A stretch of DNA of 64,000 nucleotides. Source: Flammeovirga sp. SJP92 (lineage in GTDB: Bacteria; Bacteroidota; Bacteroidia; Cytophagales; Flammeovirgaceae). The position numbers and the translations under genes are program-made. Shown piece by piece: positions 26,882 through 35,586 of this stretch. The notes under the pieces were generated by a model. That model was not told where the DNA came from. It made no database searches and saw only the letters and a list, made by a program, of their open reading frames with translations. The stretch lies in the NCBI RefSeq assembly GCF_001583495.1, contig NZ_LQAQ01000018.1, forward strand, positions 186,001 through 250,000, in the 5' to 3' direction. The first letter of the stretch is position 1; every line of letters starts with the position of its first letter.

Positions 26882-27970
26882 TTATTTCAACTGCTCCAAT
26901 CGATTTGAATTGGCTCTGATCATCATATCTGCAATAGTCAATGCGGCCATTGCTTCCACGATAGGCACTGCTCTTGGAACAACACAAGGGTCGTGACGTC
27001 CTTTACCTGAAACAGTTGCTTCATTTCCTTCCTTATCAATCGAATCCTGATCTACCATAATAGTAGCTACAGGTTTGAAGGCTGTTTTGAAATAAATATC
27101 TTCACCATTAGAAATACCGCCTTGGATACCTCCAGAAAGGTTTGTCTTTGTTCTTACTTTACCGTCTTCTTCCGTATAGAAAGCGTCGTTGTGTTGAGAA
27201 CCTCTTAGCTTAGTACCGGCAAAACCGCTTCCGTATTCGAAACCTTTACAAGCATTGATGCTCAACATTGCCTTTCCTAATTCAGCATTTAAACGATCAA
27301 AAACTGGCTCGCCTAATCCTGCTGGAACACCACTGATAACACAAGAAACAATTCCTCCGATAGTATCTCTGTCTTTTCTCACCTGATCGATCAACTCAAT
27401 CATTTGCTCCGCTTTTTCAGCATCAGGACATCTGACAATATTTTTTTCTATCTCTGAGAAATCTAAAGTAGAATAGTCTTCGCTTACTTTAATGTCTCCC
27501 ACCTCAGAAACATAAGCATGGAAAGAAATGCCCATCGCCTCTAAAAACTGCTTTGCTACTGCACCTGCCGCTACTCTTGCCGCTGTTTCTCTTGCAGAAC
27601 TTCTTCCTCCTCCTCTATAATCACGCACACCATATTTAGCATGGTATGTATAGTCTGCATGTGATGGTCTGAAGACATCTTTAATATGAGAATAATCTTT
27701 ACTTCTTTGATCTTGATTCCAAATCAATAAAGCTATAGGTGTTCCTGTTGTTACATCTTCGAAAACACCCGATAAAACTTCTACGGAATCTGCTTCCTTT
27801 CTTTGAGTTGTAATTTTAGATTGACCCGGCTTTCTTCTGTCCAATTCTTCTTGAATTTTTTCCAAGCTGAAAGGTACGCCTGCAGGGCATCCGTCTATTG
27901 TAACTCCAATCGCTCTACCATGAGATTCACCGAAAGTGGTAATCCTAAATTGTTTTCCAAATGTATTCAT
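26882..27970 (-). CDS. aroC: Chorismate synthase
   Basis: 362 residues. Converts 5-enolpyruvylshikimate-3-phosphate to chorismate, using reduced FMN. Family signatures: [20 protein letters not shown] at the N-terminus, [49 protein letters not shown], and [46 protein letters not shown]. Length normal. Monocistronic, leftward; the final shikimate-pathway step, with aroK in another operon of this window. Confidence 0.97.
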   Translation of the reverse strand: MNTFGKQFRITTFGESHGRAIGVTIDGCPAGVPFSLEKIQEELDRRKPGQSKITTQRKEADSVEVLSGVFEDVTTGTPIALLIWNQDQRSKDYSHIKDVFRPSHADYTYHAKYGVRDYRGGGRSSARETAARVAAGAVAKQFLEAMGISFHAYVSEVGDIKVSEDYSTLDFSEIEKNIVRCPDAEKAEQMIELIDQVRKDRDTIGGIVSCVISGVPAGLGEPVFDRLNAELGKAMLSINACKGFEYGSGFAGTKLRGSQHNDAFYTEEDGKVRTKTNLSGGIQGGISNGEDIYFKTAFKPVATIMVDQDSIDKEGNEATVSGKGRHDPCVVPRAVPIVEAMAALTIADMMIRANSNRLEQLK

Positions 27971-28098
27971 TACCTTTTTTGTTAGTTATAAGCTGCAAAT
28001 ATCTATTTTTTTTCTTATTAATTTTAAAGAATTGCGCTTAAATGCTCGAAGTTAGAATAAAATTATAATTAGTTACAGTTTCCTAACTATCTACAAGT

Positions 28099-28106
28099 TA
28101 TATTTG
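28099..28106 (+). promoter_or_regulatory. Predicted -7 element of STAS-purA
   Basis: TATATTTG matches TAnnTTTG, 31 bp before the STAS gene start. The -33 region is not a good match. Confidence 0.45.
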
Positions 28107-28137
28107 TGAGGTTTTTCACGAAAAACAAAAATTACAC

Positions 28138-28488
28138 ATGGAATACAGCTTCTTTATTTACGACGGAATCATTAATGTAAAACTTAAAGGTGATTTTTTA
28201 GGTTTACCAAAAGAAAAGATTTTGATCCGAGATGCAAAGGCTTTTACGAGATCAGGAAATACTGATTTTGTAATCGACGCTTCTGAAGTAAACCATATGA
28301 ACAGTGGAGGCCTAAGCATGTTGGTACGTTTGTATACTGACATTTCTACTCACAATGGAAGGATGTTATTGATCACTCCACCCGAACAATTAGCCAAACT
28401 GCTTCGCATTACTAAACTGGATAAAGTGTTTCAAACCAGTGGCCGAAGAGGTGAGGCAATGCAAAAATTACGACTGAGTAGAGCGTAA
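28138..28488 (+). CDS. STAS-domain protein (anti-anti-sigma factor-like)
   Basis: 116 residues, a single STAS domain. The helix that carries the phospho-serine in SpoIIAA and RsbV reads DASEVNHMNSGGLSMLVRLY; Ser56 aligns with the phosphorylated Ser56 of B. subtilis RsbV, while the preceding Asp is Asn. The ending LAKLLRITKLDKVFQTSGRR is typical. Probably an element of a partner-switching pathway in which a kinase and an SpoIIE-type phosphatase set its phosphorylation; such a phosphatase is encoded 2 kb away (30420-31868). The start of purA is 50 bp downstream, so the two genes are probably cotranscribed. Confidence 0.85.
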   Translation: MEYSFFIYDGIINVKLKGDFLGLPKEKILIRDAKAFTRSGNTDFVIDASEVNHMNSGGLSMLVRLYTDISTHNGRMLLITPPEQLAKLLRITKLDKVFQTSGRRGEAMQKLRLSRA

Positions 28489-28538
28489 TCACTACTTTTA
28501 GAAAAATTAATACAGATCTATAATAAATTCTATTAAGA

Positions 28539-29807
28539 ATGGATATTCTTTTAGGTATGCAATGGGGAGATGAAGGAAAAGGCAAAGTTGTCGACGTCCT
28601 TGCTCCAAAATATGATGTGGTTGCTCGTTTCCAAGGCGGACCTAACGCTGGGCACACATTAGAGTTTGATGGTAAAAAATTCGTACTACACCAAATCCCT
28701 TCAGGTGTATTTCAAGAAGGCACTTCAAATATTATTGGTAATGGTGTTGTTCTTGATATCCGTATTTTCCGTGAAGAGATTGAAAAGTTAGAAGCTGCTG
28801 GCTTCTCTGACATCAAAAGTAAAATCCTTCTTTCTAAGAAAACACACTTGATTATCCCTACGCATAGATTGCTTGACGCAGCTTATGAGAAAAGTAAAGG
28901 TGATCAAAAAATTGGATCTACATTAAAAGGTATCGGCCCAACTTACCAAGACAAGTCTGCTCGTGTTGGTTTAAGAACAGGTGATTTATTTGCTGAGGAT
29001 TTTGAAGCAAAATACAACGCTTTAAAAAACAAGCATATCGAAATCTTGAAATTCTACGATTTCGATTACACGGAGCAACTTCCTGAAATGGAAAAAGAAT
29101 TCTTCTCTGCAGTTGATTTCTTAAAAACAATGTCATTCGTAAACAGCGAATACTTTGTGAACAATGCGCTGAAAGATGGAAAGAAAGTTTTAGCGGAAGG
29201 TGCTCAAGGTACTTTATTGGATGTTGACTTCGGTTCATATCCTTTCGTTACTTCTTCAAACACTTTTGCGGCAGGTGCTTCAACTGGTTTAGGTGTAGCT
29301 CCTAATTCGCAAAAGAACATCTACGGTATCTTCAAAGCTTACTGTACACGTGTGGGTTCTGGTCCATTCCCTACAGAATTATTTGATGAAACTGGTGAAG
29401 CATTACAAAACTTGGGTCACGAGTTTGGTGCTACTACAGGCCGTAGACGTAGATGTGGATGGTTAGACCTTCCTATCTTGAAGTACGCTGTAATGATCAA
29501 CGGTGCTACAGAATTATTTATGATGAAAGCAGACGTAATGAACACGTTTGAAGAAATCAGCATCTGTACAGAGTACTTGTTGAAAGACGGAACGAAAACG
29601 AAAGAGGTTCCTTACGATTTAGAAGACATCAAAGAACCTATCTATACTACATTAAAAGGATGGAATCAAGAAGTTGATCCTAAACTTTCTTTTGAGGAAC
29701 TTCCTCAAGAATTGATGGAGTATATCAAGTTCATTGAAGATTATATTGAAGTGCCTATTACAATGGTTTCTCTTGGTCCAGACCGTGAGGAAACAATTAT
29801 GAAATAG
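28539..29807 (+). CDS. purA: Adenylosuccinate synthetase
   Basis: 422 residues. GTP-dependent conversion of IMP and aspartate to adenylosuccinate, first committed step to AMP. P-loop GMQWGDEGKGKVVD at residues 6-19, GGPNAGHT, IGNGVVLDI, KGIGPTYQDKSARVGLRTGD, EGAQGTLLDVDFGSYPFVTSS and TTGRRRRCGWLD are all intact, with a closing VSLGPDREETI. It follows the STAS gene by 50 bp and ends in a strong terminator. Codon use is biased like that of highly expressed genes. Confidence 0.97.
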   Translation: MDILLGMQWGDEGKGKVVDVLAPKYDVVARFQGGPNAGHTLEFDGKKFVLHQIPSGVFQEGTSNIIGNGVVLDIRIFREEIEKLEAAGFSDIKSKILLSKKTHLIIPTHRLLDAAYEKSKGDQKIGSTLKGIGPTYQDKSARVGLRTGDLFAEDFEAKYNALKNKHIEILKFYDFDYTEQLPEMEKEFFSAVDFLKTMSFVNSEYFVNNALKDGKKVLAEGAQGTLLDVDFGSYPFVTSSNTFAAGASTGLGVAPNSQKNIYGIFKAYCTRVGSGPFPTELFDETGEALQNLGHEFGATTGRRRRCGWLDLPILKYAVMINGATELFMMKADVMNTFEEISICTEYLLKDGTKTKEVPYDLEDIKEPIYTTLKGWNQEVDPKLSFEELPQELMEYIKFIEDYIEVPITMVSLGPDREETIMK

Positions 29808-29830
29808 TATTTCTAATAGAATATAGAAGG

Positions 29831-29863
29831 AGAGGCCAATATTTATGATGAATATTGGTCTCT
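29831..29863 (+). terminator. Terminator of purA
   Basis: Stem AGAGGCCAATATT / AATATTGGTCTCT (one G-T pair), 7-nt loop, followed by TTTTTTT. Confidence 0.9.
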
Positions 29864-30170
29864 TTTTTTATCTCCTTTTAAATAATGTCTGAAACTGAAA
29901 ATCAAAAAAAAGCGATAAGCATAAGAAACACTTTGCTGAACATGAGGCAGCTTAAAATATTTAAACCCTTCAAACAAAACAGTTCTCATTGAGTTCATTT
30001 TATACCTTCTTTTTCAAAGGAAACATTAAGGGTAAGTGAAGTTTGATTCTGATTATGATCATAGTAATAGTTTTGGCTGAATACTTGCGATTCAATTAAA
30101 TGAACTAAATAAGGTTCAAAAACGTTATATATATTACCCTAATTTATTTTTTCACTTAAACGCTAAAAAC
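29864..30170. other. 307-bp intergenic region before a small gene
   Basis: A/T-rich, no ORF of note, no repeat; presumably holds the promoter for the 69-residue gene at 30171. No consensus promoter was recognised. Confidence 0.45.
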
Positions 30171-30380
30171 ATGGAGTTTGAAAAAATAAAGGAACAAGCC
30201 ATTGAGTGTTTCAAAACATTCAAAGAATCAAAAGTAATTTTCTCATCACAGGATGGGAAGCTGATTGTTCCTCAAACCGAGCAAGAGGCAATTTCCTTAA
30301 ATGAACAAGGTTATATTGCCATTTTCAAAGAAGACCTAAAAAAAGACCTTGGAACGGATGGTCTAGGCCTTTTCTACTAA
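30171..30380 (+). CDS. Small hypothetical protein
   Basis: 69 residues, MEFEKIKEQAIECF..., ending in TDGLGLFY. Predicted mixed alpha/beta, soluble, acidic and without signal peptide. I do not recognise a family. Support as a real gene: a clear hairpin terminator directly after it and a clean intergenic space before it, plus normal codon use for the region. It lies between purA and the convergent SpoIIE-type phosphatase gene. Confidence 0.6.
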   Translation: MEFEKIKEQAIECFKTFKESKVIFSSQDGKLIVPQTEQEAISLNEQGYIAIFKEDLKKDLGTDGLGLFY

Positions 30381-30390
30381 TGTTGAACGT

Positions 30391-30412
30391 GCCCTACACG
30401 AAAGTATAGGGC
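30391..30412. terminator. Bidirectional terminator, small gene / phosphatase gene
   Basis: GCCCTA-C-AC GAAA GT-A-TAGGGC hairpin, followed by TTTATTTTT rightward; between convergent genes whose stops flank it. Confidence 0.8.
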
Positions 30413-30419
30413 TTTATTT

Positions 30420-31868
30420 TTACAATTTTACGCCTACCACTAATACATCATCTGTTTGCTTGCCCTCCCCTTTCCAAATGGTGAAAATTTTGTGCAGTTC
30501 CTCTTTCTGGGTGCGAAGTGGTAAGTGATGATGATCTATCAAACTATTTTTATATCGTTTTCTTAAAAACTTTTTATCTTTTTTCCCTCCAAACTGATCT
30601 TGAAAACCATCTGATTGAAGATACAACAAATCACCTTTTTGGTAGCCAAAAGATTGCTTCATAAAACGTTTATTATCAATACTGTTCCCTCCAACACTAA
30701 ACTTATCTCCTTTATATTCTATCAATTCCCCGTCCGAAATTCTGTGAAGGTTTTGTTTAGCTCCGGCAAAATCTACTTCGTATTCATTCTCATTGACCCT
30801 AATGATCGAAATATCCATTCCATCTTCAACATACCCCTTTTCTCTTTTGCTCGTTAAGCGTTGAATATTTTGATCCAAGAAAATAATCAAATGCCTAGGG
30901 TCTGACATTCTCAAATAATGTGCGGCTTCATTTAAAATATCATTGGCCATAATGGTGAGAAAAGAACCCGGAACACCATGACCTGTACAGTCGATGCAAG
31001 CCAAAACTTTAACTCCATCACCATAATCACACATCCAATAAAAATCACCGCCAACAATATCTCTTGGTTTCCAATACACAAAAGCATCCGAAAAATATTT
31101 CTTCAGTTCTTCTTCCTTAGACATTATACTCTGCTGAATTCGGCTGGCATATTGAATACTTCCACTGAGTTTGTTGTTCACTTCTTCCAAAGTCATCGAC
31201 CTTTCATTCAGTAACTCCCTTTGGGTTGAGATTTCTTCATTCTGTTGATGCAATTCCTCATGATTGGCCAAAAGTGCTTTATGTTGTTCATTCATTTTTA
31301 CCACAGCCCTGCGTTTCCAGTTTTCATAGGTAATAATCACTACAAAATAATACAGCATGATCCCCATCAACATCACCCCTGCATAAAAAGAGTAGACCTC
31401 CTCGGGCATTTGGCTTTCTGGCAAAAGATCTAATGAATCTGTAATAAAAATAAAGAGCACATCCAAGGTGGTGATAATAAACCATAGTATACCTGACAGT
31501 CGATTAGCATACCAAAATGCACTGACAATAACGCACAAAAACCAAGCAATAACAGGTGCTTCAATCCCTCCTGAATAAATAGCAATGATGCTTAACCCCA
31601 AAAGAACCAAGAATGAAAAGGCATTGCCAATAATATAAAATTGAACTTTTAATTTTAACAGAACAAAAAGAAGAAAATGTACCGCTATAAAGTAAAGACA
31701 AACTAATTCACCCACTTTAAAACGCATCACATATTTTGACAGGAAAAAGTAAGTCACACTTATAGCCAGCGTCGTTATCAAAGATATTTTCAGAAATCTA
31801 ATTTTATCACGAGCGCTTTCATCTTGTAAAGTAGTAAATGTAGTTGTTTGAAGTAAGTTGTCATCCAT
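30420..31868 (-). CDS. Membrane-anchored SpoIIE-type PP2C serine phosphatase
   Basis: About 482 residues from the preferred start at 31868 (MDDNLLQTTTF); a start 54 bases upstream would add 18 residues (MISLIITGRF...) before a soluble segment and is less likely. Six membrane helices lie in the first 180 residues, then a coiled coil (EQHKALLANHEELHQQNEEI), then the PP2C/SpoIIE domain with YWKPRDIVGGDFYW, CIDCTGHGVPGSFLTIMAND, YVEDGMDISII and LYLQSDGFQDQFGG metal-binding motifs. Likely senses a membrane or envelope signal and dephosphorylates a STAS-type partner; the STAS protein at 28138 is a candidate. Convergent with the small gene at 30171. Confidence 0.92.
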   Translation of the reverse strand: MDDNLLQTTTFTTLQDESARDKIRFLKISLITTLAISVTYFFLSKYVMRFKVGELVCLYFIAVHFLLFVLLKLKVQFYIIGNAFSFLVLLGLSIIAIYSGGIEAPVIAWFLCVIVSAFWYANRLSGILWFIITTLDVLFIFITDSLDLLPESQMPEEVYSFYAGVMLMGIMLYYFVVIITYENWKRRAVVKMNEQHKALLANHEELHQQNEEISTQRELLNERSMTLEEVNNKLSGSIQYASRIQQSIMSKEEELKKYFSDAFVYWKPRDIVGGDFYWMCDYGDGVKVLACIDCTGHGVPGSFLTIMANDILNEAAHYLRMSDPRHLIIFLDQNIQRLTSKREKGYVEDGMDISIIRVNENEYEVDFAGAKQNLHRISDGELIEYKGDKFSVGGNSIDNKRFMKQSFGYQKGDLLYLQSDGFQDQFGGKKDKKFLRKRYKNSLIDHHHLPLRTQKEELHKIFTIWKGEGKQTDDVLVVGVKL

Positions 31869-32130
31869 ATTCAAGTACACAATTAGTAGGGTAAATCTAC
31901 CTGTAATTATAAGTGAGATCAAAAATAGAAAAATTAAAGCAGACCCTTCTTAAAATCAAAAGTGTTAACAACTGATGCTAAAATTTAAAGATAATTATTA
32001 AGGTTTTATAGATTTTCACGACTAACATTTAACAAGTTGTTCAATCATTGATATTATTGAATAGCTATAAAACAATATGAAAGCCCGAAGGGTTAATAAG
32101 AAAAAAACTCAATAAATACTTTTTAACACT

Positions 32131-32619
32131 ATGAAAAACCTATTCCGAGTATTGCTCCTTTTGTCTATGGCCTTTACGGCTTGTGAAAGTGACAGCGTTG
32201 ATCCTAATAATGGTACAACTCCACCTCAAAATCTTCCTTCTGTAGGTGATAACGAAGTTTCTTTTACAAAAGCAGCCAATACTGATCCTAACAGCGAAGC
32301 CAACCAAGATAGAATTACAGATAATGTATGGATCACTAGAGGAAACGATGGAGGTCAAATTTTTAATATAAAAGAAAATTCTACTTATAGTAAAAATAGC
32401 AGTCCGGTGGGAACTGAATGGGCTGTGGGTACAGTGGAAAATAAAGATAACTTAACCTTTGCTCCATTTAGAACTGCTGTTAAACCCAAAGAAGTAGTAG
32501 GGCAAAGTTTGGTTGTTCACCTCATTCAAGACAATATTTATCTGAATATAAGATTCACTTCCTGGTCAACAAGTAAGAGCGGTGGTTTTGCTTATGTCAG
32601 AGATGCAGTTCCAGAATAA
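32131..32619 (+). CDS. Lipoprotein with VWITR/TEWA-type domain
   Basis: 162 residues. Lipoprotein signal MKNLFRVLLLLSMAFTAC (Cys18) followed by acidic ESDS, which in Bacteroidota favours surface export. The domain QDRITDNVWITRGNDGGQIF ... GTEWAVGTV ... IRFTSWSTSKSGGFAYVRD recurs in Bacteroidota secreted proteins, often next to YceI or cytochrome genes; function unknown. First gene of a tight operon: the YceI-like gene begins 2 bp downstream. Confidence 0.85.
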   Translation: MKNLFRVLLLLSMAFTACESDSVDPNNGTTPPQNLPSVGDNEVSFTKAANTDPNSEANQDRITDNVWITRGNDGGQIFNIKENSTYSKNSSPVGTEWAVGTVENKDNLTFAPFRTAVKPKEVVGQSLVVHLIQDNIYLNIRFTSWSTSKSGGFAYVRDAVPE

Positions 32620-32621
32620 TT

Positions 32622-33170
32622 ATGAATTCTGTCATTAAAATAGCGTTTTTATTCGCCTCCTTTTTCAGTATTAATCAAAGCTTTGGACAGTCTTATTTAA
32701 TTGATAAAAATGGGACAACTACTTTTTTCTCAGATGCATTAATTGAGGATATTACAGCCACCAGTACATCCTCTATGGGAATTATGGATACTGCTACTCA
32801 CAAGGTGGCGGTATCTATTCTTATGACTTCTTTTGAATTCAAACTTTCATTGATGCAAGAGCATTTTAATGAAAATTATGTAGAGTCTGAGAAATTCCCT
32901 AAAGCAACTTTTTCGGGGCAATTATCCACTCCTCCTGATTTAAATCAAAATGGACAACAGGAAATGCAGGTAAAAGGCAAACTGAGTATTCATGGTAAAA
33001 CAAAGCCACTTGAAGCAAAAATTACCTTTAATATTTCAGATCATCAAATAGAAGCTCAAACTACTTTTAACGTTGCACTGGAAGATTTCGATATTGAAAT
33101 TCCGCAAATTATGTTCAACAAAATTGCTGAAGTAGTCAAAGTCACTTCTACTTTTTCTTTTAAAAAATGA
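32622..33170 (+). CDS. YceI-family exported protein
   Basis: 182 residues. Signal peptide MNSVIKIAFLFASFFSINQSFG. YceI features: SYLIDKNGTTTFFSDALIED, a central FNENYVESEKFPKATFSGQL, VKGKLSIHGKTKPLEAKITF and a C-terminal strand LEDFDIEIPQIMFNKIAEVV. YceI proteins are lipocalin-like barrels that bind isoprenoids or similar lipids in the periplasm. It overlaps the next gene by 4 bp (ATGA at 33167-33170), so translation is coupled. Confidence 0.92.
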   Translation: MNSVIKIAFLFASFFSINQSFGQSYLIDKNGTTTFFSDALIEDITATSTSSMGIMDTATHKVAVSILMTSFEFKLSLMQEHFNENYVESEKFPKATFSGQLSTPPDLNQNGQQEMQVKGKLSIHGKTKPLEAKITFNISDHQIEAQTTFNVALEDFDIEIPQIMFNKIAEVVKVTSTFSFKK

Positions 33171-34051
33171 AAACAATCTATCTCTTCTCTATTTTTTTAT
33201 TGATTTCTCTAACTTCTTATACTCAAGATGACCTTTTGGATGTATTGGAACAAGAAACCGACACGACACCCACTTATGTGTATGCCACTTTCAAAGGGTC
33301 AAGATTAATCAATGGGCATACGCTCGAAACACGTGGACAAAATGAATTGGAATTTTTGATTTCTCATCGCTTTGGACCTGTGAGTGATGGAAGTTATGAA
33401 TTATTTGGTCTCGATCAAGCCAATATCAGACTGGGCTTAAGTTATGGTATCAACGATCGGCTGACAGTAGGTTTAGGCAGAAGCTCTTTTGAAAAAACGT
33501 ATGATGGGTATTTGAAATACAGACTGCTCCGTCAGGCAAGCAGTGGTAAAAGCACACCTATCTCAATTACTCTTTTTGGTTCCGCCACTTATATTACGTT
33601 AAGAGATCCAATCTATGAAACAGCTTCCAACCGAATGACCTATACCACACAAGCTTTAATAGCCAGGAAGTTCAGTTCCTCTTTCTCTCTCCAACTTATG
33701 CCCACGTATATTCATTTTAACCTGACCACTACCACTCAACTTGATCAAGATCTTTTTGCATTAGGTATTGGCGGAAGGCTAAAATTAACTAGGCGACTTT
33801 CTATCAATGCTGAATATTATCCAAGACTCAATGCGACAAGTACAGTCTATTATGATGCGTTTGCGGTAGGTTTTGATATTGAAACGGGTGGTCATGTTTT
33901 TCAATTTCATGTGACCAACAGCAGACCAATGATTGAAAAAGGGTTTATTGCAGAAACCACAGAGGATTTCTTTTCTGGAGATATCAGATTGGGTTTCAAT
34001 ATTTCCAGAAGTTTTGTGTTAGGCAAAAAGAAGAAGAAGCAATGGGATTAA
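33167..34051 (+). CDS. DUF5777-family beta-barrel protein
   Basis: 294 residues. Signal peptide MKTIYLFSIFLLISLTSYTQ, then a sequence characteristic of the DUF5777 group: TYVYATFKGSRLINGHTLET, ELEFLISHRFGPVSDGSYELFGLDQANIRLGL (core LISHRFGPVSDGSYELFGLD) and successive amphipathic strands to the C-terminus, ending with a basic tail KKKKKQ. An outer-membrane barrel is likely. Coupled to the YceI-like gene by ATGA overlap. Lipoprotein - YceI - DUF5777 sets accompany membrane electron transfer or lipid carriers in Bacteroidota; role here is inference. Confidence 0.88.
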   Translation: MKTIYLFSIFLLISLTSYTQDDLLDVLEQETDTTPTYVYATFKGSRLINGHTLETRGQNELEFLISHRFGPVSDGSYELFGLDQANIRLGLSYGINDRLTVGLGRSSFEKTYDGYLKYRLLRQASSGKSTPISITLFGSATYITLRDPIYETASNRMTYTTQALIARKFSSSFSLQLMPTYIHFNLTTTTQLDQDLFALGIGGRLKLTRRLSINAEYYPRLNATSTVYYDAFAVGFDIETGGHVFQFHVTNSRPMIEKGFIAETTEDFFSGDIRLGFNISRSFVLGKKKKKQWD

Positions 34052-34235
34052 GGAATATTTTTGTCAATCCTCCATTGATATTTCTTTAAGCTTTTCCCTT
34101 CAAGACTAGAGGGAGTACTACCAAACTATAATGGTAGAAAGCTCAATGGCGCGAATGTTAAGCGTTAGTGTCATTCGTGTCATTCAGATCATCAGAAATC
34201 TCCTGATTTCTAAATACTAAATAGTTTACAATGTA
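34052..34235. other. Intergenic hairpins between DUF5777 gene and xerD
   Basis: Contains CGAATG/CATTCG (34152-34177) and AGAAATC TCCT GATTTCT (34194-34211) hairpins between convergent genes. They lack long T runs; they may act as weak terminators. Confidence 0.35.
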
Positions 34236-35144
34236 CTAATTCGCCCTAGGGTGAAACTCTGTTATGACCTGCTGTAGATATTCTTTATTTAAATGGGTGT
34301 AGATTTCGGTTGTAGTGATAGATTCATGTCCCAACATTTCTTGAACCGCTCTTAAATCTGCACCACCTTCCACCATATGAGAGGCAAAAGAATGCCTGAA
34401 TGTGTGAGGACTGATATTTTTCCCCAATTGGATGGCCTCCGCTAACCTCTTGATAATGGTAAAAATCATTACTCTTGTCAGCTTTGCTCCTCTCCTATTC
34501 AAGAAAATAATATTCTCAGATCCTTTTTTAGGCGTTTTTGTAATACGATCTTTTTCAATGTAAAGTGTAATTTGGAAAGCCGCTTCCTCTCCAATAGGTA
34601 CAAAGCGTTCCTTGTCTCCTTTTCCAACCACTTTGATAAAGCCTTCGGCCAAAAACAGATCCTCCAAACTTAAATTGATCAACTCAGAAACCCTAAGACC
34701 ACAACCATACAACACCTCCAAAATAGCGTGATTTCGTCTTCCCTCATAAGTAGTATGGTCAATCGCTTCTATCAGTAAATCAATTTCCTCAACCTCCAAC
34801 GTATCAGGAAGTTTTTGAGTCAAACGCGGAGTTTCAATCAATTCAACAGGGTTATTTTCCGTTTGATCGGACTCATTGAGGTAGGTATAAAAAGATTTCA
34901 AACCTGATAAAATCCTAGCTTGTGTTCTTGTTGAGAGGTGAACCTCTTGTTGTAAATACATCAAAAACGAAACAACATTCTCTCTTGTTACATTTTGAGG
35001 CTTAAGGTTGTTATCCACCAAATCCGCATATTCAACAAACTTAGAGACATCTCTCAGATAAGCTTCAATTGTATTTTTGGACATCCCTCTTTCCAACCTC
35101 AAATAAAGAGCATAATCCTTTACCGTTACTTTCCAGTTCATCAA
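34236..35144 (-). CDS. xerD: Tyrosine recombinase, XerD type
   Basis: 302 residues. Site-specific recombinase, probably for chromosome dimer resolution at dif. SAM-like N-terminal domain (YALYLRLERGMSKNTIEAYLRDV) and catalytic domain with the first Arg in EVLYGCGLRVSELINLS, HTFRHSFASHMVEGG (H-x-x-R), MLGHESITTTEIYTHL (His and the nucleophilic Tyr). Length exactly that of housekeeping XerD. No dif site, integrase-type accessory gene or attC was seen beside it, so it is not taken as a mobile-element integrase. A small gene lies 2 bp upstream in the same direction. Confidence 0.94.
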   Translation of the reverse strand: MMNWKVTVKDYALYLRLERGMSKNTIEAYLRDVSKFVEYADLVDNNLKPQNVTRENVVSFLMYLQQEVHLSTRTQARILSGLKSFYTYLNESDQTENNPVELIETPRLTQKLPDTLEVEEIDLLIEAIDHTTYEGRRNHAILEVLYGCGLRVSELINLSLEDLFLAEGFIKVVGKGDKERFVPIGEEAAFQITLYIEKDRITKTPKKGSENIIFLNRRGAKLTRVMIFTIIKRLAEAIQLGKNISPHTFRHSFASHMVEGGADLRAVQEMLGHESITTTEIYTHLNKEYLQQVITEFHPRAN

Positions 35145-35146
35145 AA

Positions 35147-35440
35147 TTATAAATTAGACCACCTTTCACGCATTTTGTACTTTTCCCATTCCCTTCTCAG
35201 GGCCAACCTTGCCAATGCATCTGCAATATCTTCAATACTCCCCAAGGCAAAAGCTTCTTTGACCAACTCCTCCTTTACATCTATACGATACAGTCCATTC
35301 ATTAATTTGCTGGAATCATTGCGTAATAAATGCTCAAAATACTGGGAAAGTTTATCCGCTGCATCTCCAAAAGTAGGCGGATTGTACTCCTCCTCTATCT
35401 CAAAACGGTCTCTTATTTTATTCCATGTTTCTAAATACAT
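35147..35440 (-). CDS. Conserved small protein before xerD
   Basis: 97 residues, all-helical by composition: MYLETWNKIRDRFEIEEEYN..., a middle SQYFEHLLRNDSSKLMNGLYR and a basic end LRREWEKYKMRERW. No signal peptide, no family I recognise. It stops 2 bp before the xerD start and reads in the same direction, so it is translationally linked with xerD. That position is the only hint to function. Confidence 0.65.
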   Translation of the reverse strand: MYLETWNKIRDRFEIEEEYNPPTFGDAADKLSQYFEHLLRNDSSKLMNGLYRIDVKEELVKEAFALGSIEDIADALARLALRREWEKYKMRERWSNL

Positions 35441-35586
35441 AGCGAAAGATAGTTAGAAAAAGGATCAATATCAGTAATTACTAACAATAAGCATTTACTG
35501 TTTGATTAAATTCAGGGGAAAAGACAATAACTATTTTTAATAGGAAGTTAATGTAATATTTTCTTCACAAAAGAATATTACAACTT

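Noticed and set aside
34236-35440. Integron or phage integrase module around the tyrosine recombinase
   Set aside because: The recombinase has housekeeping XerD length and motifs; no attC-like sites, cassettes or phage genes adjoin it.
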